Positions 45,201 to 57,417 of a stretch of DNA of 64,000 nucleotides are shown piece after piece; the first letter of the stretch is position 1, and every line of letters starts with the position of its first letter. The notes beneath the pieces are model-generated. The model made no database searches, was not told where the DNA came from, and was given only the letters and a program-made list of their open reading frames with translations. The translations under genes were made by a program, and so were the position numbers. The DNA comes from Ctena decussata. Its lineage: Eukaryota > Mollusca > Bivalvia > Lucinida > Lucinidae. The stretch covers positions 23,003,903 to 23,067,902 of the forward strand of contig OZ022506.1 in NCBI GenBank assembly GCA_963989385.1, written 5' to 3'.

Positions 45201-48200
45201 AGGCTTGATGAGTGTACTTCCTAATTACTACATCGAAAGTGTGGGTGGTAAAAGTCCATAAAGAACACACGAGTACGGTGGACGTTTTAAGGCTTTCGTT
45301 CTGTATAGAAAAGCTATGGCGGAGGAAACACACAATTTTCTCATCAGTCTACATGGGTATGTAGATCGGTTCTTTTCCTTTAATGACAACATAAAGAAAA
45401 CTTTACTACTTATTAAATGACCGACCCATTTCTAATTGCCCTTGAAGAAACGTGGACTGACCTCAATTGAGCCACTCCACAAGGAACGGTGCTTCAAAAG
45501 CTCAGGCCAGCTTGTGCTTGTCCAGTAAATCTTGATGATAGGATACAACATGAAAGTTATCCAACAGACTGCACGACTGGGTGTTAACCCAGTCACGGTT
45601 GACACTTTTGCTGCCCTCTTTAACTGCGTGCCGATGAGTCAGGCCCTAGACCTAATGACGGTACGTATTATATTGTTGGTCGGCGAATGATGTTTTTCTA
45701 ACTTTGGGAAATGACTAGTGGGTTTGTTCTGCTCCAGAGGTCAAGTATCTATATATCTGTTGAGTCTCCATCGGCATACTGTAAAATGTGGTATGGTATG
45801 ATGGATTGGGATTTGGTATGGTATGAAAATCCCATACCATACCACATACCATACCAAACGGCCATACCAAAAGTATCATTTGGGCATTATACCCATCATT
45901 ATCAAATGCATGACAACAATGTTAACAAGACCACCTCTCTAGGTGATCTTGTTAGCATTGTTGTCATGCATTTGATAATGATGGGTTTAAGGCTTATATA
46001 GAGGTGACCTTGTTAACATTGTTGACATGCATTTGATGATGATGGTTATAATATAAAGATATGACTGCTACTGACTTTCCTTATATCAAGGTCTGACTGC
46101 TATTGACTTTCAGAGACTACGGATCTAGATTAAACTACAGGTCACTAATAATTTTGGCATGGTATGTGGTATGGTATGAGATTTTCATACCGTACCACAT
46201 ACCAATCCATCATACCATACCATATTTTACAGTAACTGTATGCTGTCTCCATCATAGATTTGCAGTATTTCTTGATTTATTCGTTTATCATGATGATTTA
46301 CTGATGAGTTTGTAGACAATATCCCTTGAACCATGATGAAAGCTTGGGCGGGTGTAAATCGCTCCGAAAAAAAAAAATGAAGCCCACAATAATTTTTTAC
46401 TGATCGTTCTAAGGCAGTGAATCCGTTGTGGTTTAATCTGTACTATTCGTTTGTTGTATCCGCTTATCTGTAGTCTTTAAACATTCGGTTTGTTTTGCAT
46501 ATATGTTCTATTTATTCTCACGAAAGTGTTACACCTTGTGTGTGGTGCTGCTTTGTTTCCAATTTTTATCTTCTGAAATCCCCATTGCCCTATCAACATG
46601 AAATGTGTTATCGTGAGGTATCGACATTAGCTATATAGATATTAGCTTCTCGCCATAGTTTCGTCGTCGTGAATGACCGTGATTTGCCAACTTTAAACAA
46701 ATAAAAAAGTTTTGATTTTCATGTAAAAGATTTTAAAAACTTATTTGAGTCATTTTAGTTGGCAACTAAAATGACCTACTTTCGATATCATAAACAATAC
46801 TAAAAAGGTAAAACCAAAATGTACAGGCATGAAACCCCGTTCACCGTTCCGCTTTAATGAACATTATATCGCTCGACCGGAAAATTTGTAAAGGAACAAT
46901 TCGTCATTTTCAAATAAGGATCAATTCGTGATTTTCAAAAAAATATATTCCCCCTATTCAACGACGGCTATATGACTCAGTTTATGCATTCTTTCCTTCT
47001 TTTTATCACCAAACGTAAAGGATGAACCTCTTTTAATTCTATTTGTGTTTATCCATTTCTACCACTGTTAGGATATGGAAACTTTAATGTTGTTGTTGAG
47101 ATGTAGAATTTGATTGTATCAGTTCCTGACCTTTGCCCTTTTACAAAACTTATCAGGCCCTTCCAGAATTCACATAATGTGCCTAGAAGCGCAGGCAACT
47201 TTACCTCGAATACCAAAGAGTTTGATCCGTCTGCGTAAAACCTTAGACTGATTTAAATCTTCGCAGCTGTATGTAACAAAAAGCACTGTTTCTTGTGACA
47301 CAGCCCAAAGCTGTAATAATATTTGCTCCATATACTGACAGAAAATTTATTTTAGATATGTCACTGAAAGTTTATGCTTCTTGTCTTATTGAAATATCAG
47401 AATAGCTTTTACATTAAAATAGCCAACATAAATGTAAATCATCGAATATTGTGATATAATTCTTTTTGTTCGAGAATTATTAGAATCGTTGTTTATTTGA
47501 AAATTCTTGCACCAAATAAGAAAGCAATAATTCATTTCACATAAAAAGTATTCTAACACTGCAGCCGAAAGCATTAATCACAGGGCTTCGATTTATAAAA
47601 GGTGCCCTGGTATCTCAGTAAGTTGAGCGCTGGCTTTCTGATCTAGCGGACTTGGGTACAAGACCCTTTGGAGACGGAACTCTTCCAAACCGTAAACTTG
47701 GTTCCATTGCACAGAACCCTTTCAATACCATATTTCCCTCGTCCTGAAATGACTCTTGTCCAGTATAGTCCATCCCATAACCTTGCAAGGTCGTAGGGGC
47801 ACCACAGATGACTTGACAACAATCCCTTTCCACCTTATTCTGTCTTTAGCTGCCCTAGTTGTGCTAGCAAAAGTTCATCCATTTCCACCTCTAATATTTT
47901 CTTCCCACCTCTTCTTCTTTTTCTTATCACTGCGCCCTGCAGAATTGTCCTTGCAAAGTTTGAAGACCTTGAAATGACTCAAATACAGTTAAAATACCTC
48001 TTCTTCTTTTTCCTATCGCTGCACCCTGCAGAATTGTCTTTGCTAACCCTGAAGGCCTTGAAATGACTCAAATACTGCTAAAAGGGATGTAAAATTGCAA
48101 GTCATCTATCAAATTATGAATCTAGAGCATTGCCACTGATACTCTACCATAGAATAAGTGCTAATCCTTTCAAAACAAAAGTGCTATTTTCTTGTAAACC

Positions 48201-49025
48201 AAAAAAAAAAAAAAAAAAAAAAAAAAAAGAAAGAAAAAAACGTCTTTTTACCAGAAAGTAGTCTAATAGCCGCGAACAGCAAATCACGAACTAGAAAGCG
48301 CAACCACAAATTCTGACCTTCTGACCTTTCTTCCATATACAATACTCAGATCAGCCTACGTATACGCTCTGACTGAGCAGACATTTGATTTTAATTATCG
48401 CTTCTTTTATCATATGAAATCTATGAACCTGGGGAAAACCCTTCCCTTTTCGCATATGTAATCTATGAACCTTTGGAAATTTTCCTAAGGTTCATAGATT
48501 AAATATGTCAAAAGGGGAAAGTGTCATCAGAAAATCTCTTCACGCATGATATACGGGACCGTCTCACACATCAACAATCATTCTCGCATTTACCTAAGCC
48601 CTTGCCTATCTGTATGGCACCCTTCTCCATAAAATTGTTGTGGCTCAGATATAGCTCTTTCAGAGTCTTTGATACCTGGAAAAGAGACAAAAACATACAG
48701 CCAACTCTCGATATCTCGAACACTGATTTCTCAAAATACCTCTAATATCAAAGAATATAGTTTGTACATATTCCATATTTTTATTTAAATATCAACTCCT
48801 ATTACCTCAAACTACTGATATCTCAAAGTAAATTTTCTGGGACCATAAAATTTTCTTTGAGATATCAGTAGTTTGGAAAAAACTTCGACTGTGAGATATC
48901 GAGATTTGACCTTATGGGATAAAACAAGATCTTGCGACGTATTGCGACCAGCAAGTTGTAAATCCTTCCGTGTCATGTTTGTAGCTGGAAGTGCAACTTA
49001 AACTTTACCCATGTAACTCATATTG

Positions 49026-49061
<36 letters not shown>

Positions 49062-52000
49062 GCCGTGGCATCGTTTTTGTTTCTACCGACCCCAAAAGTA
49101 CCCTGCAAACAATTTAGTGTCATATGGACCATATTGTTTGACGATGTGCATGAAATGTAAATCGTTAGGTTTTATAAAAAGAACACGAGGCATTAAAGCA
49201 AATATAGATGTAAATTACTGATGAAAAAATAGCGTGCAGATATTTTAATATCGCAATTTTTGTGATGTAAAATGTAGTTATTTCCTAAAACGATTCATTA
49301 TTTGCTATATCTGATATCCGGTATATCATGACTGAATGAATGAAATTTGCATACCATCTGGTCATTAAAGCAATTGTAATCGTAATAATGCCATGATCCA
49401 AGAAATGGTATCTGCAGGCACCGAAGATAACATACAAGAAACTTGTTTGTTCCTCTCATCAGGGTAAATTAGTTTCAGAAGGATAGTCCTACGGACCATC
49501 TCATCCCCGGTTCTTGAAAAACAAATCAAAAGTTTTATTAAAATGACGTGCATATTCAAGAAATGCTTGAAAACAATTTTCGCGCTACAACGACAATGAC
49601 AATGAATTGGTGACGAAATTTATTTTAGAACAGTATTTATACTTGACGGCATTTATTCGAAAATCTGGTCTATGAGTTCTAATAAACTGCCGGGTCTGTA
49701 AATATGATACAGTGGATCCTCTTTACAAAGACAGCATTTGTTCCCAAATATTTTGACGTTAAACTGAATTTGCTGTTGTAAAGAATGCATAATATTTAGA
49801 ACAATTCAGCCGTTCCGTGCAAATCAAAATGACGCTCTTAAGAATTTTGCTGTTGAAATGAGTGTTGTTGTAAAGAGGGTTGACTGTAACTTGACATTTA
49901 ATTAAGAAGTAAGCAAAAACAACTGCGTTTTTTTTAGTATGTTGCCTTCTTTGCCTGTGAATAATGCTAGACCAGTGTGCTGATCAGACGAGTATCGGAG
50001 AGGCATTAAGTCTCGAAATCATTATTTGTAATACCTTGGACAGAGTTCAGTCTCAAGTTTTGACTCCCCATCCCTCCCCATCCCCGCACCCCCTCCCTTA
50101 CACACACACACGGGGCATCGCTTGGCATGCTGATTCGTTTTCCGAAGCGTCACAACTGACTTGAAGCACTGAATTAAACAATTTTCATTGCATTAGCAGT
50201 TGAAGCTACCATAGTTTAAATGTTTCAATACTGAAACTTTTGGAAACAAGATTGCAGACTTTCTTTCTTTGCTTTGTATGTCATCATGTAGTGTGTTCAA
50301 TACAGTAAAAATGAAATATCCATGCATATGCAAAAACTGAAATGAGCCGCGACGCGAAAAAACCAACAATGTGGTTGTGCGCCCAGCGCGAACTCAGATC
50401 ATCCTGGGCATCCGTCCAATCTGATCAGAGACTTCGCTAAGCGCTTAAAGGCTAGCTTAGAGTCTAAGCTATCCTCATGCGGACAGCGAAGACTCTGATC
50501 AGACTGGGCGGATGCCCAGGCTGATCTGAGTCTGCGCTGGGCGCAAAACCACATTGTTGGTTTTCTCGCGTCCGGGCTCAAATGTGTTTGCAGATCAATA
50601 CCTTTTTCTGTCCTCGTGTCATTTTTTTGTATTTTCTAGAATCATGACTGAAAACACTGAATACACTGATTGGACTGTCAAGATGCGTAGACTGGACAGA
50701 GTATTCTAGGTTCAGATATGTGAACATGTAAGAAGAGCATGTTGGCTTCCAACTTACCTCAAGGAGAGCTTTGAAGTATACGGCATCTTTTTCAGTGAAG
50801 GTATTTCCTGCAAATACAAACTTTAAGCTGTCGTCGATCGTAGGCAAATATCCTACTGTCGATTTTGATTTGCATCTACAGCCAAGTGACAAATTTAAAG
50901 TATTCCCCAAATTCATTTTCCATTAACTTTAGTGCGTTTAGTGTTTAAGAAATTTTATTGTGAGTTCATAATAATATTTGCTTGAAAAGGTAAACGCTTT
51001 TTGCAATACAAACTATTTTTTGGCTTGCACAGAACCTACTCATAATTAAATTACAACTGTTTGAACTTCAATAATTTTTCACAAATGCAGTTTTCTATTG
51101 ACGTCAATGGTAACGTCGTCCGCTAAAACATTGCTGGTGTTGTTTTTAATAGCACATTTCCAAAAGAACAATAAACATGAATTCAAAACAATAAAATTAT
51201 TAGATGTGCCAGAATAACCGCTATTTCTAATCATATATATAACTGATACCATGCGCTAAGCAGTATTGCTGCAGCTAAATTCCCTGCACGCTTGCAAATA
51301 AATTGACGTCTATGGAAAAAATGTGGGAAAAGACTTTTGACACTTGGCTCTAGACACGTCCTAGTGCACGAGTAGAAACTTCACTCTGGGACAATATTTA
51401 TGAGGAAAACTGCTACATTTTGTCTGTGAGTTTTTTTACTCTTTTGTTTCTATGTACTAGACAATATATATCAAGTCTGCTTTTGGGAGCTGCAAGGGTC
51501 TGCTGTGGTTGCAGCAGTTGCGGAATGGGATACTCTGCCTTGCAATGCTGACCTAGGATCAAGTCGCGTAAATTCGGACAGCAGGTAAATTCGGACAGTG
51601 ACATTGTTTCCTTTATATGTCAGTTGTTTTGACTTCAAACAAAAAATAACTGGGCAAACAGTGAAAATCCTGATGAGACGGCTCATGATGAGCCGTCTCA
51701 TCTGGATTTTCACTGTTTGCAATGCATGTCCGAATTTACCTGCTGTTCTAATTCACCTGACTTAACCCTAATGAAATTTTGCTTGTCTTGTTTTGCCTTG
51801 TATGTCGTCTTTATTGTGTTCTTTTCCCATATAGTGTTTAGAGCAGATGGTGGAAATGTCGGTTCTTCATCACTGCCTCTTAATGGCGTGTCTAGCCCAT
51901 CATATCTTTCTTTTCTGTATTCGCTGTTTTCAAGAAAGGTTGATACAGGCTCAAATTCCGTCTCAAAGAGCCGATAAACACAAAACAATTAGTCAATTTA

Positions 52001-55000
52001 TAGAGATTAACCATGTTTTACATCCTTTTCTTACAATAGGGGCGGGTGAAGGGGAAACTTTAAATTTTTTGGAGGAGGAATCTCTTCTAAAGGGGCTCCA
52101 CTCTTAAGGCAAAACTGAATATGGCTGAGTTGTTCATCCTGAAACTTCAGAAAGTGCACCCAGTTAACTTTTCCTTTAATACTCTTTTTTATTTACCCAA
52201 TTTGTTTTGTTGACAACCTATCCAGTTTAGAAGTCGTCCAGAATATTGAGTGACGCTAAACTCTCGGACCCAGCTGTGAACTGTTCTAGCAAGTATTTTA
52301 AACATCAAATGCACTAACATGGGAGTATCTTTGCAGTGCAAAGGCAACACTACTTGAGCCGCGACACGAAAAAACGATGTGCGCCCAGTGAAGACTCAGT
52401 TCAGCCTGGGCATCCACCCAGTCTGGTCAGAGTCTTCGCTGTCCGCATAGAGCTAGCTTAGACCAGTCTTTAAGCGCTTAACGAATAGTCTGATCAGACT
52501 GGGTGGATGCCCAGGCTAGTCCGAGTCTGCGTTGGGCACACAACTACTTTTTAGTTTTCTCGTGTCTCGGCTCATTAAATTATTTTCGTAAACAAAGTAG
52601 GCACTACCTGACAGATCAAGGGAGGATATTGACCAATTAAAAGACATCGCACGGCACAACAGTTTTGCCCCTTCTGTTCCTATGTTGTTTTCTGATATTC
52701 TCTGGAAAGTAAAGCACACAAAGATGGTTCAAAAATGATTAATAACTTATCATGCTTATGTTGAAGCGCAATCTAAACTGATTATCAAAGCTGGATCTTT
52801 GTTTTGGAAGCGAGGAAATTACCAAAGAGACGAAAATCTGAGATTGGTTTTATTGAGTGCCTTCGTATGCATACATTCGAGCACAACGCCTTTTACGTCC
52901 TCCACGACATTATTTTGGCTTGCTTTAGTCAATCACTAACACATAGTTTGTTTTATCTAAGAAATAATATACTGAGGGAAATAAATTTAGCAACTTATGA
53001 CAAATCAGCGTATAATTCAGACGTATTTAAAAAAGTGGGAAATTGTATTGTTTCCACTGTGTAAAGTATCATTTTGGGTACCAGAAACCCAAAACTTAAG
53101 GTTGAAAGTCTATCCATAGAGCAGAATTGCGTCACATTTGTACCCAAGGGTTTAACCCAAAAAATGCCATAAATCTTTTATGCAACTCTTCTTTTTTCAG
53201 ACGCTGTTTCATCTTTTAATCTTACACCAAAGCCAATTTGCGGCGGTGTAGACATTTGTGAACAAGGACACAGTGTTATGTGCTAAAAGATTGTTACCAT
53301 GATAAACGTAAATGTGCTTATGACGCCGTCAAAACTAGCATTCATAAAGCAATTGAGACTGAGCAAAAGTCACCGTTAACGAATTGTTAAAAAATCTTGA
53401 ACCAAACTGCAATGACGTTGCCTCTAAATGACCAGAACACTTTCAAGCAATTTGTTGCTGTGAATTGGCGCCATTCCCGCAGATTTAACCACACCAGGTT
53501 CGACAGTTACGTCATTCTGACGTCAGTTTTCAAAACCATCAAAGATCCTCTTGACATCAGCAATATTGAACTTAAAGTTTCTCTTCTCTAAGTGCGCATA
53601 AGGGTCATTGAATATCCATAGATTTTGTCAATTTCCATCATAACGTAAACTTGACGCCTCCATTCAAATCTTGACAGGTTCTGGTCGTTGCATTAAAACA
53701 AGTGAATTACCTAGGGTAATCTTTTTGCATGATAATCTTCCCCAAGTTGACAGTAATAAAGCGCAAAAAGATTCGAGTCGAAACGTCGGTTGATAATGTC
53801 TAAAATGGCTGTTAATTTTTTCGGCAAGTTAACGCCAAACTAATGTGCCCCATTGCCGGCATCTAATGCGTTTATTTGCAAATCCATTTACGGTTTTCTT
53901 GTTCAAGGACCCAGTTAAAACCTTTCAAAAGCATTTTGACAATTTTCCTTGTTTGAATTTATGTCCGAGCCCGCATAAAGAGTGAATTCATTTAATGTGA
54001 CGTCAATCGTGCGTTAAGTCACCTTTTCGTCCAAGTTTGATGTAATCGCAGTCTCCTAACTTAAACTAACTGTATGCAATCAACAACCTGGGAATACTTT
54101 CCCTACAGAAAGTTTCACAAATCTTTGGAAAAATTGCTAAATTTATTTCTCTCAGTATATATATTGTGCTTCATCGTGTGGAACGCACGATTATACAATG
54201 TGCTTGTTACCTCGAGTGTCACATTTCCAATTGGCGGTGGATAGAAAAACCGCTTGTGTTTCAATATTTTTGCGATTATTCAGCAGTTCGGTCATTCGGT
54301 CCACCTGGGTTACCTCGACGAAGACAAAGGGCATTTCATTGACCCCGCACTTGGAAACGCTACGAGTCAGGCTGCCATATTTGACCCAAAAACAACTTTG
54401 CTTCGTCACGGTCAGTTGTCAGTAAATATTTCACTCGCGCCTCCTACTCTACAACTGACCTCCAAATAGTGAATTATTACTCAACAATTCATTGCTTGAG
54501 CTAATCTATTTCTTAGAGAAAATTGATCAACCGCCTTGTTTGCTATATATATTAAAATACTTTACTATAAAATAACACCATTCAAACATGGACGGCCAAT
54601 TAATTTACTTGTTTTACTATAGCGTCAAATAACGTCGACTTATGAAGGAAAAGTGTAAATATTATTATCAGGAAAACTGTCCGAAAGAATGTTTAGACCC
54701 TGCTTGCGTCTGGTGCAGAGAGAAATAACAGTATCACGAGTGCATGAAATACTAAAACGTATCTTACAAAATGAGATATGTAGTCAGTGTGCAATACCGT
54801 CTCCGATAATATTTCTGCTCCAGTCTGACCCAGGTTGTTGTTTTCAAAGTCTATTTCTTCAACGTAACCATTTCCCTGAAAACAGAAAGTAGTGGTGTGT
54901 AACAACAGAAATGACATTTCTAGCTCATTCTCAACGGGGCCCTTTAGAGGATGTAATTGATAAATTGCATTGACGCCAACTTTTATATCATGTCTACATT

Positions 55001-57371
55001 CTATGCACTGAGGCATATCCGAAGTTACCCTGTCTGTGAAAGACTTGCTATCAGAACCAGGGTTCGAGGTTATATGCACATGCTCGGAAGAAGCCAATCA
55101 GTGTGCTTTATTTTGAGTTTGAGAATGTACTCAGGTTTTATAACCTCGGGGCCAGTATCTGGCCGTAAACTCAGGCTAAAACCACTTACTTCTCGCAAAC
55201 TTCCAGAATACCTAAAACATGTAGATCTATGCATAGAAGTCTCGAATAGTCTGCTAATATGTTTGATTTAAGAGATATTACATAGACAAGCCAACAGCTG
55301 AAATCTTAAGGCATTGAAAATAGCGTCAATACCACCAAAATCTATTTATTTCACTCAGCCTTCGTATAAAGTCCATCATATTTCTTTAGAAGGGAAAATA
55401 TGACGCTGAATCTGTCAGAGAGTAGTCAACCCCCCCCCCCCCCCCCCTCCCCCCACCCACACAGACACACACGCACACCTCTTTCCTCCGAAAAAAATGG
55501 CTAGAGGAAGAACGACTATATAGAAGATTGTCACGACCTCATAGAGGCAGTTTTAACCAATAGTTCTTTTGTTTTCAACCGGATACTGGGCTATTAGAAA
55601 ATTTTGTACAAGTATGGTTATTGGTATTTTGTGGAACGGAACGGAACGAAACGAAACGGAATGGAACAGAGATATTTTACAGAATAAATCTCATTAGAAA
55701 TGTTTCAATTCTTTAAAAGAGGAAATAAATGCTATATATTCCATACAATAAAATGTTTTTTTTGCCATCGTATTTATCATAATAATCAATAATTACTAAT
55801 GTAGGAAACCAAGAGGGTATGGTTTCTACTTATCGCAGATACTCAGACATGTACACATACTTACGCACGCAAACTAAGATGGATAAACTCGCCGATGAAC
55901 GGGTGCTTTGTCCAGTCATGTTTGATTTAGCCGAGCCACAGTCCCTGGGTACGAAACCATAATTGAGCCGCAACACGACAAAACCAACAATGTGGTGATG
56001 CGGCCAGCCTAGACTCAGATCAGCCTGGGAATCCGCCCAGTCTGATTAGAGTTTTCACTGTCCGCATGGAATAGCTTAGACCTTTAGCTACCATTTAAGC
56101 GCATAGCAAACAGTCTGATCAGACTAGGTAGATACCCAGGCTGATCTGAGTCTGCGCTGGGCGCACAATTCACATTGTTCGTTTTCTCGTGTCGCGGCCC
56201 AATACAGGCATGTTACCTCGGTGTATAGTGTGTCTTGTATGTACATGTACAGTTTTCCCGGTTTGACAAGGCTTGTGCCACTGCCGAAGTTCAGCAACAT
56301 TGCTATGACTGACCGCCACCCTCATACCACATACTGTATACGCGATAATTTTCGCGGGATTCCATTTTTCGCGATATTTCGCAGTCACTTCGAAACCACG
56401 AATTTTAAAATCGCGCAATAATTTTCTGTTTCTGACTAAGTATCTTCAGTAGAATTTGTTTCCGTTTGGTTCGGTAAATTCTGGTCTTTTCACTTTTCAC
56501 TTGAGCCAGTTCTTTCATTAATCTGCGGCCAGCCGCAGGTTAATGAAAGAACTGGCTCCAGTGGAAGACAAACAGTTTTACTTTTCGCGCATGTTGCTGA
56601 TCGCGAAAATTAATGTTTATGTTTTAGACCCTAGTCCGCGAAAATTTAAACCCGCAAAAATTACTGCGTATACGGTATTCCAGCTCAGGACACTTTGGAG
56701 CAGATTTCTTGGTTTATAAGATTGAAAATGATAATCGGACTTGTGTCCTGATAGTAGTTGAGCCCACGACTCCATCATGAAAGGCAATCAGAAATCCACG
56801 CACTCAGCTGCGCGCACGCATAAATGCGCAAATAAACGCTTGTACAAAAACAAAATTATACAAATTTATGAGCACAACTACGTACACTCATAGCAGTTTT
56901 TGGCTAACACGGAAAAGTAAAATTCCTACCTGCTTCCCCAAAACAACACTAAGACAGACTGATAGAAACATGCAAGTGGTTCTAGCATCTGTTATTCGGC
57001 GGTATTTTTTGGACAGACTCTTTCATTTCTATTTCAGTTCTGAACCTCACTATTATGATTTGAGAGGGAGCAAAGTCCACCATGAAGCTAGTTTTCCTGC
57101 AATCGTAGTTCCAGAGGAATATCCACTAAAGAGGGGAAAACGGCTATGCAAACACATGTATAGCAGATCTCATACTTCCGAGGGGATGGGGCGGGGAATT
57201 CTACTATATTGTCATTTTTTTCAATTGGGAGATCCTTCTGTGGAAAAATCATAGTCATTTTTCCGATAGGGAAAACTACTAGCCTAAGGGCGGAAAGCTA
57301 CTCTCAGGAATAATCAGAGTTTATTCAACATTGTTCCAACATAGTGTACATGTACCCACTGAGAGAGAGAG

Positions 57372-57417
<46 letters not shown>

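Larger units (their letters stand above)
55390..57300 (+). repeat. dispersed segment, copy 2 (shared with 24005-25680)
   Basis: Same ordered blocks as the first copy. Here the AGTCCCTGGGTACGAAACC block is interrupted by foldback A copy 8, and the following block by the 56331-56678 MITE. The X block (GGGAGCAAAGTCCACC) lies at the right end. Confidence 0.65.

Noticed and set aside
54768..54798. Donor at 54797 for exon 3
   Set aside because: It would remove ten residues and break the 28-residue LRR period; the GTAAGA donor at 54767 restores it.
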